A stretch of 64,000 bases of DNA from Sediminicola sp. (lineage in GTDB: Bacteria; Bacteroidota; Bacteroidia; Flavobacteriales; Flavobacteriaceae), in contig JAHEND010000003.1 in assembly GCA_024643325.1 (NCBI GenBank), positions 186,001 to 250,000 of the forward strand, given 5' to 3'. A program made the position numbers and the translations under genes. Positions within the stretch are counted from its first letter, which is position 1. Every line of letters starts with the position of its first letter. Below, in pieces: positions 8,609 to 16,119 of this stretch. The notes below the pieces were generated by a model. It searched no databases, was not told the origin of the DNA, and saw only the letters and a list, made by a program, of their open reading frames with translations.

Positions 8609-9130
8609 TTAGCCCTTTGAAAATAGGCGCTTAATAGTGTTTAGATTTTCTGACACAAACACTTCTTGCACTAAAAAACGGCCAAAATCTTCTAGGTGTG
8701 CTATTGCTACGCTGTTCTCAAAAACAGCTGAAGGAAGCATTTCTAAAACATTAAAATATTGTTGTCCGTAAGCAATAAGAACACTGATAATTACGCCTAT
8801 TTTAAGTATCCCAAAAAAACCTCCTAAGATTTTGTTTATACCACCTAATAAAATCATTGAGACCACTTTTGTCAGTGCTTTTCCAAGTAAATAAACCCCA
8901 ATAACAATACAAATAAATGTGAGTCCCATGGCAATGAGATACAAATTTTCTGGATTCCAATGGAACTGCTCATGGAGTATTCTTGCCGTGTAAGAGGCCA
9001 GGTGTTGGGCCCCATAGAACCCAAGAATAAGCGCTAGCAATGTAGTAAGTTCAATAAGAATACCATTTTTAAAACCTTTGTAAAAACCAAAAGCACCTAG
9101 AACCAGCAAACCAATGTCAAATGAACTCAT
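8609..9130 (-). CDS. CvpA-family membrane protein
   Basis: This is a 173-residue integral membrane protein with about four hydrophobic segments: residues 5-25, 27-48, 60-85 and 98-122. The opening DIGLLVLGAFGFYKGFKNGILIELTTLLALILGFYGA is characteristic of the CvpA family. It ends in a soluble tail. CvpA proteins were named for colicin V production in Escherichia coli; in other bacteria they affect envelope homeostasis, with no agreed mechanism. It stands upstream of the aldehyde dehydrogenase, but a 126-bp gap makes co-transcription uncertain. It is divergent from the small protein at 9284. Confidence 0.85.
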   Translation of the reverse strand: MSSFDIGLLVLGAFGFYKGFKNGILIELTTLLALILGFYGAQHLASYTARILHEQFHWNPENLYLIAMGLTFICIVIGVYLLGKALTKVVSMILLGGINKILGGFFGILKIGVIISVLIAYGQQYFNVLEMLPSAVFENSVAIAHLEDFGRFLVQEVFVSENLNTIKRLFSKG

Positions 9131-9240
9131 TTTTTGTTAACCATTAATAATTATGTTCTAAGGTACCTTATTTGATTAAAAATTGTTCTTTTTTAGTCTC
9201 AAATTAGATTAATTTTAAAGTATTTAAGGGAAGGGCTGCT

Positions 9241-9248
9241 TAGATTTG
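9241..9248 (+). promoter_or_regulatory. Candidate -7 element for the 9284 gene
   Basis: TAGATTTG fits TAnnTTTG, 35 bases upstream of ATG 9284. No convincing TTTG lies 17-23 bp further upstream. Confidence 0.35.
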
Positions 9249-9283
9249 TACCTTTATAAAAAATAAATTTACCACATATATAG

Positions 9284-9640
9284 ATGTCTAGAGATGCCGA
9301 ATTAAAACAGCGCTGGGAGATACTTGTAGAAAGACTTTCTGCCCAATTTTCAGATAATGATCCTCTTGATTTAGATGCCATTATCTGTTTGGTAGGGGTC
9401 CAAGAATTGGGTAAATACCACCAGAAGTTTAAAAAAGAAGACAAAGTAGATCTAATGCATATTGCTATTTGTAAGTTGTTGGAGCCTTATGGCTATTACG
9501 CATTTGATTTTATAGACGCAGACGGATGGCCACACTATCAGGTAGTAGAAAATTTACCCCCACTGAAAGCAGGGGAACAGTCTGTATTAATGAAAGAAGC
9601 CATTGTTCAGTATTTTATAGAAAAAGAATATATCGTATAA
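9284..9640 (+). CDS. Small conserved-type hypothetical protein
   Basis: This is a 118-residue soluble protein without signal peptide or membrane segment. It is acidic, with a compact mixed alpha/beta look (RWEILVERLSAQF, LDLDAIICLVGVQELG, LMHIAICKLLEPYGYYAFDFIDADGWPHYQVVENLP). I do not recognise a named family, though it resembles short uncharacterised proteins of Flavobacteriia. It ends 16 bp before the ABM-domain gene and is likely co-transcribed with it. ATG 9284 is the only plausible start. Confidence 0.75.
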   Translation: MSRDAELKQRWEILVERLSAQFSDNDPLDLDAIICLVGVQELGKYHQKFKKEDKVDLMHIAICKLLEPYGYYAFDFIDADGWPHYQVVENLPPLKAGEQSVLMKEAIVQYFIEKEYIV

Positions 9641-9656
9641 TTTGAGCTTACTTAAT

Positions 9657-9980
9657 ATGCCATTGACTATAAATCACGCTCCCCCTTATTACGCGGTAAT
9701 TTTCACTTCCATACAAACAGATTTTTTATCTGGATATGAGAAAATGGCCCATGAAATGGAATTACTGGCAAAAATTCAGCCGGGATATTTAGGGATGGTG
9801 TCGGCTAGAAGCCAAGTAGGAATAACGGTGAGTTATTGGGCTACCTTAAGAGATATAGCACATTGGAAGTCGCAGGCAGACCATTCACTGGCACAGCAAA
9901 AAGGGAAATCTGTTTGGTATGAAAGATACAGTGTTCAAATATGTAAAGTAGAACGCGCTTATAGTTTTGACAAAGAATAA
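9657..9980 (+). CDS. Antibiotic biosynthesis monooxygenase (ABM)-like small protein
   Basis: This is a 107-residue dimeric alpha+beta barrel-type protein. The order is a beta strand YYAVIFTSI, a helix around residues 23-40, IQPGYLGMVSARS, ITVSYWATLRDIAHWKSQADHSLAQQKGKSVWYERYSVQICKVER. This is the arrangement of ABM/YgiN/heme-degrading-like domains. Some members are cofactor-free monooxygenases, but many have no known activity. ATG 9657 is preferred over a TTG at 9642. It follows the 118-residue protein by 16 bp and is convergent with gpsA. Confidence 0.78.
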   Translation: MPLTINHAPPYYAVIFTSIQTDFLSGYEKMAHEMELLAKIQPGYLGMVSARSQVGITVSYWATLRDIAHWKSQADHSLAQQKGKSVWYERYSVQICKVERAYSFDKE

Positions 9981-10026
9981 TGCTGCAAAAAAGCAATGAC
10001 AAGTCTTTCAGTGAGCTGCAAGAGGA

Positions 10027-11028
10027 TTAATCCAACTCCTCAACGAGATTTTTAAAAGTTTTTTTAGGGTTTTTGTGATGGTATAGAATCTCGTAAACCG
10101 CATTTATAATGGGTGTTTTTTCGCTCTTACCCTCTTTTTCCATGATTTCAAATGCACTTTTTGAAGCGTAATATCCTTCAGCCACCATATTCATTTCCAT
10201 AGTAGCACTTTTCACGGTGTAGCCTTTTCCAATCATATTGCCAAACATTCTATTTCTACTAAATACAGAATAGCCAGTAACCAATAAATCTCCCAAATAT
10301 GCGGTATCATTAATGTTACGTTTCATTTTGTACACTTTCTTAATAAAGCGCTTCATTTCACGTATGGCATTACTCATGAGCACCGCTTGAAAATTATCAC
10401 CGTAACCAAGTCCATGGGCTATTCCAGCAGCAATGGCATAGATGTTCTTTAGTACAGCAGCATATTCTGCGCCAATAATGTCGTCTGAAATTTTTGTTTT
10501 AATATAACTACTCTGTAATGCTTTTGACATTTGAGTTGCAGTCTCTAAGTTGGCACAGGCTATGGTTAAAAAGGACAATCTTTCAAGGGCCACCTCCTCT
10601 GCATGGCAAGGTCCTGTTATAATACCAATTTGGTCTAAAGGGATGCCATGAGTTTCATGTAAATGTTCTCCCACAATTTTACCTGACTCTGGAATGATTC
10701 CTTTAATGGCAGAAAAAACAATTTTATTTTTCAACACAGCAGAAGATTTAGCCATTTCAGCAACTAAAAATGCAGAGGGAATGGCAAAAACAATACAATC
10801 TGCTCCGTTTAAAGCTTGGTCAATTTGGTCTGTTAATTTCAAGTACTTAAGATCAAAACTAACAGCAGATAAATAGTTGGGGTTGTGAAATTCTTCCTCA
10901 ATGTGCTTAATGGCCTCTGAGTTCCTCATATACCATATGACCATATTATTGTTTTCAGTGAGCATTTTCACAATCGCTGTAGCCCAGCTTCCTCCTCCAA
11001 TTACAGCAAACGTATTCATTTGTTCCAT
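10027..11028 (-). CDS. gpsA: Glycerol-3-phosphate dehydrogenase [NAD(P)+]
   Basis: This is a 333-residue cytosolic enzyme that reduces dihydroxyacetone phosphate to sn-glycerol 3-phosphate, the backbone precursor of phospholipids. The Rossmann motif IGGGSWATAIVKML lies at the N-terminus. Other signatures are ITGPCHAEEV, the catalytic lysine region EYAAVLKNIYAIAAGIAHGLGYGDN and later GNMIGKGYTV. Length fits the family. Met4 (11019) is an equally possible start because the Rossmann strand begins straight after it. It is monocistronic, convergent with the ABM gene, and faces a 419-bp intergenic region on its upstream side. Confidence 0.93.
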   Translation of the reverse strand: MEQMNTFAVIGGGSWATAIVKMLTENNNMVIWYMRNSEAIKHIEEEFHNPNYLSAVSFDLKYLKLTDQIDQALNGADCIVFAIPSAFLVAEMAKSSAVLKNKIVFSAIKGIIPESGKIVGEHLHETHGIPLDQIGIITGPCHAEEVALERLSFLTIACANLETATQMSKALQSSYIKTKISDDIIGAEYAAVLKNIYAIAAGIAHGLGYGDNFQAVLMSNAIREMKRFIKKVYKMKRNINDTAYLGDLLVTGYSVFSRNRMFGNMIGKGYTVKSATMEMNMVAEGYYASKSAFEIMEKEGKSEKTPIINAVYEILYHHKNPKKTFKNLVEELD

Positions 11029-11177
11029 TCCTTAATTTAGTCATTTAAATTAAATAAACACCCAGACAAATTTAATAATTCCTTTGGCTTATTAATGGCT
11101 TAGAGGCAAATATAACCTAATGGTCTTTTGAATAAAAAGCAACATTGCCTTTATATTGCCACGGCAATCTTATGGTT

Positions 11178-11193
11178 TGGCACGAAAATTGAT
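11178..11193 (+). promoter_or_regulatory. Sigma-54-like promoter element
   Basis: TGGCACG-N4-TTGAT differs from the sigma-54 consensus TGGCACR-N4-TTGCW at a single position (A for C in the -12 element). Transcription would start near 11204 and run toward the orphan terminator. A competing -7 type element TAGTTTTG lies at 11226-11233 but has only a weak upstream partner. Confidence 0.4.
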
Positions 11194-11203
11194 AATTAAT
11201 TAT

Positions 11204-11290
11204 TAGCTACAATATATTAATATTTTAGTTTTGTTTAGGTTAGAATTAGTTGATTCAAAAACCCTGGGTGAGGACCTGGGGTTTTTTTGT
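11204..11290 (+). ncRNA. Candidate short transcript ending in an orphan terminator
   Basis: No gene on the plus strand precedes this hairpin for more than 1.2 kb, and the stretch 11204-11257 contains no ATG. If the sigma-54-like element is real, the product is an RNA of about 87 nt whose 3' end is the hairpin. The first 50 bases are AT-rich and look unstructured. It may instead be an insulator without any transcript of its own. Confidence 0.33.
11257..11290 (+). terminator. Orphan Rho-independent terminator
   Basis: The arms AAACCCTGGGT (11259-11269) and ACCTGGGGTTT (11274-11284) pair over 11 bp with two G-U pairs, extendable by two A-T pairs. The loop is GAGG and the run T7GT5 follows. The T-run is on the plus-strand side; the minus-strand side has a shorter one. 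Confidence 0.75.
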
Positions 11291-11396
11291 TTTTACATTT
11301 AACTCTGGTTCTTAAGGCCGCTATTAATTGGATTATTGACAAGGATTTAATATGATGCTTTGCATATTATTGCCATTCAGTTCCATTTAAAAATAC

Positions 11397-11404
11397 TATT
11401 TTTG
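11397..11404 (+). promoter_or_regulatory. -7 element of the SulP transporter gene
   Basis: TATTTTTG fits TAnnTTTG and is followed directly by CCCC, as at gdhA and ileS in this window. It lies 43 bases before the TTG start. No good TTTG was found at the expected spacing. Confidence 0.5.
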
Positions 11405-11447
11405 CCCCTTTCTAAAAAGTCACTTGGCTTCATAAAACAAACCTCTT

Positions 11448-12974
11448 TTGAACAAATTCATTAATCTTTTCGATTTTTCCCAAAAAGTAAATTATAAAAC
11501 CGAGGTGCTTTCTGGACTTACAGTAGCGCTCGCTTTGGTGCCAGAGGCCATAGCATTTGCACTGATCGCAGGACTTTCTCCATTAACAGGACTATATGCC
11601 GCTTTTGTAATGGGTTTTGTTACATCTATTTTTGGTGGACGTCCTGGAATGATTTCAGGTGCTACGGGTGCAGTGGCTGTGGTGATTGTTTCTCTAGCCA
11701 AGGACTACGGTGTAGAATATGTATTTGCTACTGTTATTTTAGCCGGTATTATGCAATCTTTGGCTGGGTTTTTAAAATTAGGGAAACTCATGCGCTTGGT
11801 TCCCCACCCCGTAATTTTCGGTTTCGTAAACGGCTTAGCTATTATTATTTTCATGTCTCAAATGGCTCAATTTCAAGATGCTAATGGAGACTGGCTCACG
11901 GGACAGTCCTTGTATGTTCTACTGGGTTTAGTGGCGCTAACCATCTTAATGATTTGGGGCTTACCAAAGATCAGTAAGGCCATACCCGCTTCTTTAGTGG
12001 CTATTTTAACCGTCTTTGCTATAGTATTCTTTTTAGATATAGACACCAGAACTATTGGCGATATTGCCTCTATCAAAGGAGGCTTTCCTCCGTTTCATAT
12101 CCCTGAAATTCCATGGACCCTAGAAACTCTAAGTATCATTTTCCCCTTTGCAGCCATTGTGGCTGGAGTAGGGCTTATAGAGAGTTTACTGACCTTAAAT
12201 ATTGTAGACGAAATTACAGAGACCAGAGGGAGCGGTAATAAAGAAGCCGTAGCTCAAGGAGCTGCCAATATCTTATCTGGATTGTTTTCTGGAATGGGTG
12301 GCTGCGCCATGATTGGTCAGAGTTTAATTAACACCTCTAACGGAGCTAGGGCAAGACTTTCTGGAATTGTAGCCTCTGTAATGCTTTTGGTATTTATTAT
12401 GTTCGGGGCAGGCTTAATTGAAAAAATGCCCATGGCCGCATTAACTGGACTGATGATCATGGTCTCTGTAGGTACTTTTGAGTGGGCTAGTTTAAAGACG
12501 TTTAATAAAATGCCCAAATCAGATGTATTGGTGATGGTTTTAGTGACCTTGGTAACTATATTCCTTCATAATTTAGCCTTAGCGGTACTCGTTGGGGTGA
12601 TTATCTCTGCATTGGTTTTCTCATGGGACAATGCCAAGAGAATTAGAGCGAGAAAAACAGTAGACGCAGAAGGAGTAAAGCATTATGAAATATATGGCCC
12701 ACTATTTTTTGGTTCTATTACGGCATTTAATGATAAATTTGACGTGCTCAACGACCCTGAGGAGATCATTATAGATTTCAAAGAGAGCAGGGTGGTAGAT
12801 ATGTCTGCTATAGAGGCGCTCAATAAAATGACAGAGCGTTATTTAAAAGTAGGAAAGAAAGTGCATTTAAAACATCTTAGTTCAGATTGTAAGGCCTTGC
12901 TTCGCAACGCCGATGCCTTAATTGAGGTAAATGTCCTAGAAGACCCTACCTATAAAGTAGCAGCAGATATATAG
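11448..12974 (+). CDS. SulP-family inorganic anion transporter with STAS domain
   Basis: This is a 508-residue inner-membrane permease. The SulP core (about 20-400) contains the family signature region ALALVPEAIAFALIAGLSPLTGLYAAFVMGFVTSIFGG and many hydrophobic helices. It ends in a cytoplasmic STAS domain (about 410-505) with EIIIDFKESRVVDMSAIEAL. SulP proteins carry sulfate, bicarbonate or other anions; the substrate here is not determined by sequence, and bicarbonate or sulfate are both plausible. It starts with TTG: an in-frame stop lies 15 bases upstream at 11433 and no ATG fits the family N-terminus. It is monocistronic with a very strong terminator. Confidence 0.92.
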   Translation: MNKFINLFDFSQKVNYKTEVLSGLTVALALVPEAIAFALIAGLSPLTGLYAAFVMGFVTSIFGGRPGMISGATGAVAVVIVSLAKDYGVEYVFATVILAGIMQSLAGFLKLGKLMRLVPHPVIFGFVNGLAIIIFMSQMAQFQDANGDWLTGQSLYVLLGLVALTILMIWGLPKISKAIPASLVAILTVFAIVFFLDIDTRTIGDIASIKGGFPPFHIPEIPWTLETLSIIFPFAAIVAGVGLIESLLTLNIVDEITETRGSGNKEAVAQGAANILSGLFSGMGGCAMIGQSLINTSNGARARLSGIVASVMLLVFIMFGAGLIEKMPMAALTGLMIMVSVGTFEWASLKTFNKMPKSDVLVMVLVTLVTIFLHNLALAVLVGVIISALVFSWDNAKRIRARKTVDAEGVKHYEIYGPLFFGSITAFNDKFDVLNDPEEIIIDFKESRVVDMSAIEALNKMTERYLKVGKKVHLKHLSSDCKALLRNADALIEVNVLEDPTYKVAADI

Positions 12975-12987
12975 GGTTTTTCAACAT

Positions 12988-13036
12988 ACTATAAAATTAA
13001 AGGGCGGCCATTTCGGCCGCCCTTTAATTTTATAGT
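12988..13036. terminator. 22-bp perfect bidirectional terminator
   Basis: The inverted repeat 12988-13009 with 13015-13036 is perfect over 22 bp, with a GGGCGGCC/GGCCGCCC core, AT-rich outer arms and loop ATTTC. It lies between the convergent SulP and cytochrome c genes and can stop both. Confidence 0.92.
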
Positions 13037-13051
13037 AAAGTTGCTTTGAAT

Positions 13052-13531
13052 TTACAACGATCTAATATACTCTAAAAGCGCCCTAGCATCTTTTTGGTTT
13101 ACATTTTGATTGAGCATAATAGCATTGTTATACTCCTTCAATAATGCTTTAGCGATAGGGTCTTTTTTTATCATCTCCGTAGGATTCATAATCATGTTCA
13201 TAATCCATTCAGGACTTCTTCTCTCTAAAGAACCTGCTAGAGCTGGACCAATCATTCTTTGATTGGGCATATGACAGGCAGTACATTTTACCTCAAATAT
13301 TTCTTCCCCCAGGGAAACCATATCTGCATCTAAAGTGTCAGATAGTGAAACGGACTTAACAGGACCAATTCCTTTATTGTTTAAATCCACAGGGACCTCT
13401 TGTTTTTCTTTTTTTAGGGTGGTTTCTTTTTTAGTTCTGTTCATTTGAAAACCACTTTCTTCTTTTTTCTTGCCCTCTCCACAGCTGTTTAATATAAATA
13501 CAGCAGACAATGCAAATAGTACTTTTTTCAT
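13052..13531 (-). CDS. Monoheme cytochrome c lipoprotein
   Basis: This 159-residue protein starts with a lipoprotein signal (FALSAVFILNSC, lipid-attachment Cys17), so it is probably anchored in the envelope. A charged low-complexity linker follows, then a class I cytochrome c domain with one heme site, Cys83-Thr-Ala-Cys86-His87, followed by GPALAGSLERRSPEW. The axial Met is probably in the C-terminal part (around NNAIML). The ATG at 13531 is chosen over the upstream one at 13573 because the lipoprotein signal begins there. It acts as an electron carrier, partner unknown. A near-perfect 18-bp palindrome lies 24 bases upstream. Confidence 0.88.
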   Translation of the reverse strand: MKKVLFALSAVFILNSCGEGKKKEESGFQMNRTKKETTLKKEKQEVPVDLNNKGIGPVKSVSLSDTLDADMVSLGEEIFEVKCTACHMPNQRMIGPALAGSLERRSPEWIMNMIMNPTEMIKKDPIAKALLKEYNNAIMLNQNVNQKDARALLEYIRSL

Positions 13532-13554
13532 AATATAGGGTATTGGCGATGAGA

Positions 13555-13572
13555 TGTCTCCAAGTGGAGACA
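13555..13572. repeat. 18-bp palindrome upstream of the cytochrome c gene
   Basis: TGTCTCCA-AG-TGGAGACA has 8-bp perfect arms and a 2-base centre. It lies between the cytochrome c start (13531) and the NMO terminator. It may be a repressor or activator site, or a small hairpin in the 5' leader. Confidence 0.5.
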
Positions 13573-13602
13573 ATAATAAATAAAAAACGAATATAGTAAA
13601 AA

Positions 13603-13631
13603 AGCCCTTTTTGTAAGGGTCAAAAAGGGCT
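13603..13631 (-). terminator. Terminator of the nitronate monooxygenase gene
   Basis: An 11-bp stem AGCCCTTTTTG/CAAAAAGGGCT with a 7-base loop is followed on the minus strand by a T-run. It lies 26 bases after the minus-strand stop at 13657. Confidence 0.85.
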
Positions 13632-13656
13632 CAAAATTCTTAAATATTGTTATTTT

Positions 13657-14628
13657 TTACTGATACTTTTCCAGCAAGCTTACTTGAGATTTAAGGGCAT
13701 CTATAAACTCACCTCTAAGTCTTTCAACAAGCGCTTTTACAGAAATACTGTCTTTGATTGTTGTCACACCTTGTCCAGCAGACCAAATGGTTTTCCAAGC
13801 TTTCGCTTCAGTATCTAATTCTTTGCCGAAATCTATTTTAACATCTTTTTTAAGGTCTTCTGCTGTAATTCCAGCAGCCTCTAAACTGGCCGCTAAAAAG
13901 TTAGCATGAACCCCAGAAATGGCAGCGGTGTAAACCACGTCATTAGCCCCAGCGTCTACAATCATTTTTTTGTACTCCTCTGGAGCTACGCTCTCATCGG
14001 TATTTATAAATCGAGTCCCCATATAGGCTAAGTCTGCACCCATTTGTAGGGCAGAGGCCACATCTTTTCCGGTACTAATACATCCAGAAAGTAAGATGGT
14101 TTTTTTGAAAATCTCTTTGACCTCAGCTACTAAACTCATTGGGTTCAAGGATCCTCCATGACCACCAGCGCCTGCAGAGACTAATATTAATCCATCTACG
14201 CCAGCTTCAGCAGCTTTTTCTGCATGTCTCTTTTTAATAATATCATGAAATACCAATCCACCGTAGGAATGAATGGCGTCTACTACCATAGACACAGCAC
14301 CAAGGGAGGTGATCACGAGCGGCACCTGGTGTTTCATACATAATTTTACATCTGCTTCTAATCTAGGATTGGTAGGATGCACTATAAGATTCACCCCAAA
14401 AGGAGCGGCTTTTTGACCCGTTTCTTTTTCAAATGCCGCTAAGGCCTCTTTAATTTCAATGAGCCATGCTTCAAAGCCTTCACTGGTTCTTTGATTCAAG
14501 GCCGGAAAGGTCCCTACTATTCCATTCTTACAGCATTCAATCACCATATTAGGGTTTGAGATTAAAAACATAGGGGCTGCTACTACGGGGAGATTTAAAT
14601 CATTTATAAAAGATGCTTTTTCAGACAT
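13657..14628 (-). CDS. Nitronate monooxygenase family protein
   Basis: This is a 323-residue FMN-dependent TIM-barrel protein of the 2-nitropropane dioxygenase/nitronate monooxygenase family. It shows the start LNLPVVAAPMFLISNPNMVIECCKNGIVGTFPALN, the phosphate-binding GAGGHGGS (about 153-160), LLSGCISTGKDVASALQMGADLAYMGTRFI and the His-containing middle section. Such enzymes oxidise alkyl nitronates, and some relatives reduce quinones or FabK-type substrates, so the exact reaction is open. It is divergent from a thioesterase gene with a palindrome between their promoters, and has its own terminator. Confidence 0.87.
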   Translation of the reverse strand: MSEKASFINDLNLPVVAAPMFLISNPNMVIECCKNGIVGTFPALNQRTSEGFEAWLIEIKEALAAFEKETGQKAAPFGVNLIVHPTNPRLEADVKLCMKHQVPLVITSLGAVSMVVDAIHSYGGLVFHDIIKKRHAEKAAEAGVDGLILVSAGAGGHGGSLNPMSLVAEVKEIFKKTILLSGCISTGKDVASALQMGADLAYMGTRFINTDESVAPEEYKKMIVDAGANDVVYTAAISGVHANFLAASLEAAGITAEDLKKDVKIDFGKELDTEAKAWKTIWSAGQGVTTIKDSISVKALVERLRGEFIDALKSQVSLLEKYQ

Positions 14629-14661
14629 AATGTACTTTTAGGGAGTTCAAATAAATAATAA

Positions 14662-14669
14662 TACTTTTG
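14662..14669 (+). promoter_or_regulatory. -7 element of the thioesterase gene
   Basis: TACTTTTG fits TAnnTTTG, 35 bases before ATG 14704. The upstream -33 box is not clear. Confidence 0.42.
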
Positions 14670-14675
14670 CAGTTA

Positions 14676-14689
14676 TTATGCATGCATAA
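14676..14689. promoter_or_regulatory. Perfect 14-bp palindrome between divergent promoters
   Basis: TTATGCATGCATAA is identical to its reverse complement. It sits 6 bases after the plus-strand -7 element and directly beside the minus-strand one, where a bound dimer would cover both start sites. Confidence 0.5.
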
Positions 14690-14697
14690 CAAATATA
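14690..14697 (-). promoter_or_regulatory. -7 element of the nitronate monooxygenase gene
   Basis: On the minus strand 14697 to 14690 reads TATATTTG, a perfect TAnnTTTG. Transcription would start near 14683, inside the palindrome. Confidence 0.45.
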
Positions 14698-14703
14698 CCA
14701 TAA

Positions 14704-15183
14704 ATGTACACAAAATCCTTTGATATTCGTTGGAGCGATCTAGATGCTAACAGACATTTAGCCAATGCTTCTTACTTAAACTTTATGAGCCATACCCGAA
14801 TGGGTTTCTTAATGGAATGTGGTTTTAATCAAGCTTCTATGGCGACACACCAGTTAGGACCTGTGGTTTTTTACGAGCATATCTATTACTTCAAGGAAGC
14901 TTTTCCAGGAAAGCCTGTAAGTGTTTCCCTAGAATTAAAAGGGTTGAGTGAAGACGGAATGTTCTTTGAATTCCACCATAACTTTTACGATCACAAGGGG
15001 AAGAACTTTGCCCATTGCGAAATGATGGGCGCATGGATAGATATGGAATCTAGAGCCCTAAGCCCGCTCCCAGAAATATTTATGAAGGCATTTAATGCGG
15101 TTGAAAAAGCCTCAGATTTTAAGGTCCTTACTAAGGAAGACACCAGAAAATTTACCAAAAAACCTGTAGATATAAGCCTCTAA
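14704..15183 (+). CDS. Acyl-CoA/acyl-ACP thioesterase, 4HBT hotdog fold
   Basis: This is a 159-residue single hotdog-domain protein. The opening YTKSFDIRWSDLDANRHLANASYLNFMSHTR is the 4-hydroxybenzoyl-CoA thioesterase pattern, with the catalytic Asp in WSDLDANRH and the long central helix after it. Such enzymes hydrolyse acyl thioesters in the cytosol, but the chain specificity is not predictable here. It is a single gene, divergent from nitronate monooxygenase and convergent with the EamA transporter. No terminator hairpin was seen in the 25-bp gap that follows. Confidence 0.85.
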   Translation: MYTKSFDIRWSDLDANRHLANASYLNFMSHTRMGFLMECGFNQASMATHQLGPVVFYEHIYYFKEAFPGKPVSVSLELKGLSEDGMFFEFHHNFYDHKGKNFAHCEMMGAWIDMESRALSPLPEIFMKAFNAVEKASDFKVLTKEDTRKFTKKPVDISL

Positions 15184-15208
15184 TTCACTTATTTTAGGGA
15201 GCGCATCC

Positions 15209-16117
15209 CTAACGCGGCTTAGAAGACTGTTTTGAAGTGGCTAGGTAAACGCCTACCAATACGGCGGCTGTTCCCATTATTTTAATAGGACTCAATTGGT
15301 CTTTACCACTCAAAACGGCATAAATAATGCCAATAAGAGGTTGTAAATACACAAAAGCACCTACTGAAGACGCTTTGAGCGTAGTGAGCGCAAAAGCGTT
15401 AAAGAGATAGGTTAAGAAAGTGGTGCCCAAAATGACAAATCCCACAGCACCAAAAATTTCTACAGGCATAGCCTCCCACTGTATTTGGTTAAATTCTGCA
15501 ATAGTGATAGGAAAATTTATGATAAAAGCCATTCCAAAGAGCCATTTCATTAGGGTAATGGGGTGGTATTTATTAATAAGAGATTTAACCACGATCAGAT
15601 AGGCCCCGTAGGAGGTAGCATTTAATACAAACAAAAGGTTTCCCACAAAAATATTTGGCGCGTCTTGCCTAATTTCGTGGCCAAATAGGATGAGGCCTAA
15701 AGCACCCATAAACCCTAATCCAATTCCAGTGATTTTTTTAACACCTATTTTCTCTTTTAGGAAAATGGCAGACAATAGTACCACAATAATTGGGGTAATG
15801 GTCACTAATACAGCACTGTTTATAGGCGTAGATAAGGAGAGTCCTTTGAAAAAAGACAGCATATTAACCACCATGCCTAAAAGGGCGGCGGCCAATAGTA
15901 TTTTCCAGTCTTCTCTTTGAATTTTCTCTTTTGGGGTAAAAATTGAAAGGATCCAAAACAAAATAGCGGCACCTCCCACTCTGAGCATAATAAATCCAAA
16001 AGCGCCTACATAATCGGGCATGGCTCCTTTTGCAATCGTATGGTTTAAACCATAAATGGTGGTGGCGCCAAAGGCGGCTAATAATGCCAGTGCTCTTTTG
16101 TTCAAAATAGCTTTCAA
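15209..16117 (-). CDS. EamA/DMT-family transporter
   Basis: This is a 302-residue inner-membrane protein with about ten hydrophobic helices in two EamA repeats (roughly 8-140 and 155-295), the hallmark of the drug/metabolite transporter superfamily. The substrate is unknown. No ATG exists in the 5' region: reading upstream meets a stop inside the ArsC-like gene. Translation must therefore begin at TTG, either 16117 or, more like family members, 16105 (MNKRALALLAAFGATTIYGLNH). It follows the ArsC-like gene within 2-14 bp and is surely co-transcribed. Confidence 0.88.
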   Translation of the reverse strand: MKAILNKRALALLAAFGATTIYGLNHTIAKGAMPDYVGAFGFIMLRVGGAAILFWILSIFTPKEKIQREDWKILLAAALLGMVVNMLSFFKGLSLSTPINSAVLVTITPIIVVLLSAIFLKEKIGVKKITGIGLGFMGALGLILFGHEIRQDAPNIFVGNLLFVLNATSYGAYLIVVKSLINKYHPITLMKWLFGMAFIINFPITIAEFNQIQWEAMPVEIFGAVGFVILGTTFLTYLFNAFALTTLKASSVGAFVYLQPLIGIIYAVLSGKDQLSPIKIMGTAAVLVGVYLATSKQSSKPR

Positions 16118-16119
16118 TA

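Larger units (their letters stand above)
11029..11447. other. Intergenic region between gpsA and the SulP gene
   Basis: This 419-bp divergent spacer holds no plausible protein. From left to right I see the gpsA upstream sequence, an imperfect palindrome ATTGCC-AC-GGCAAT (11155-11168), a sigma-54-like element (11178-11193), an orphan hairpin terminator (11257-11290), and a -7 element for the SulP gene (11397-11404). Confidence 0.6.
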
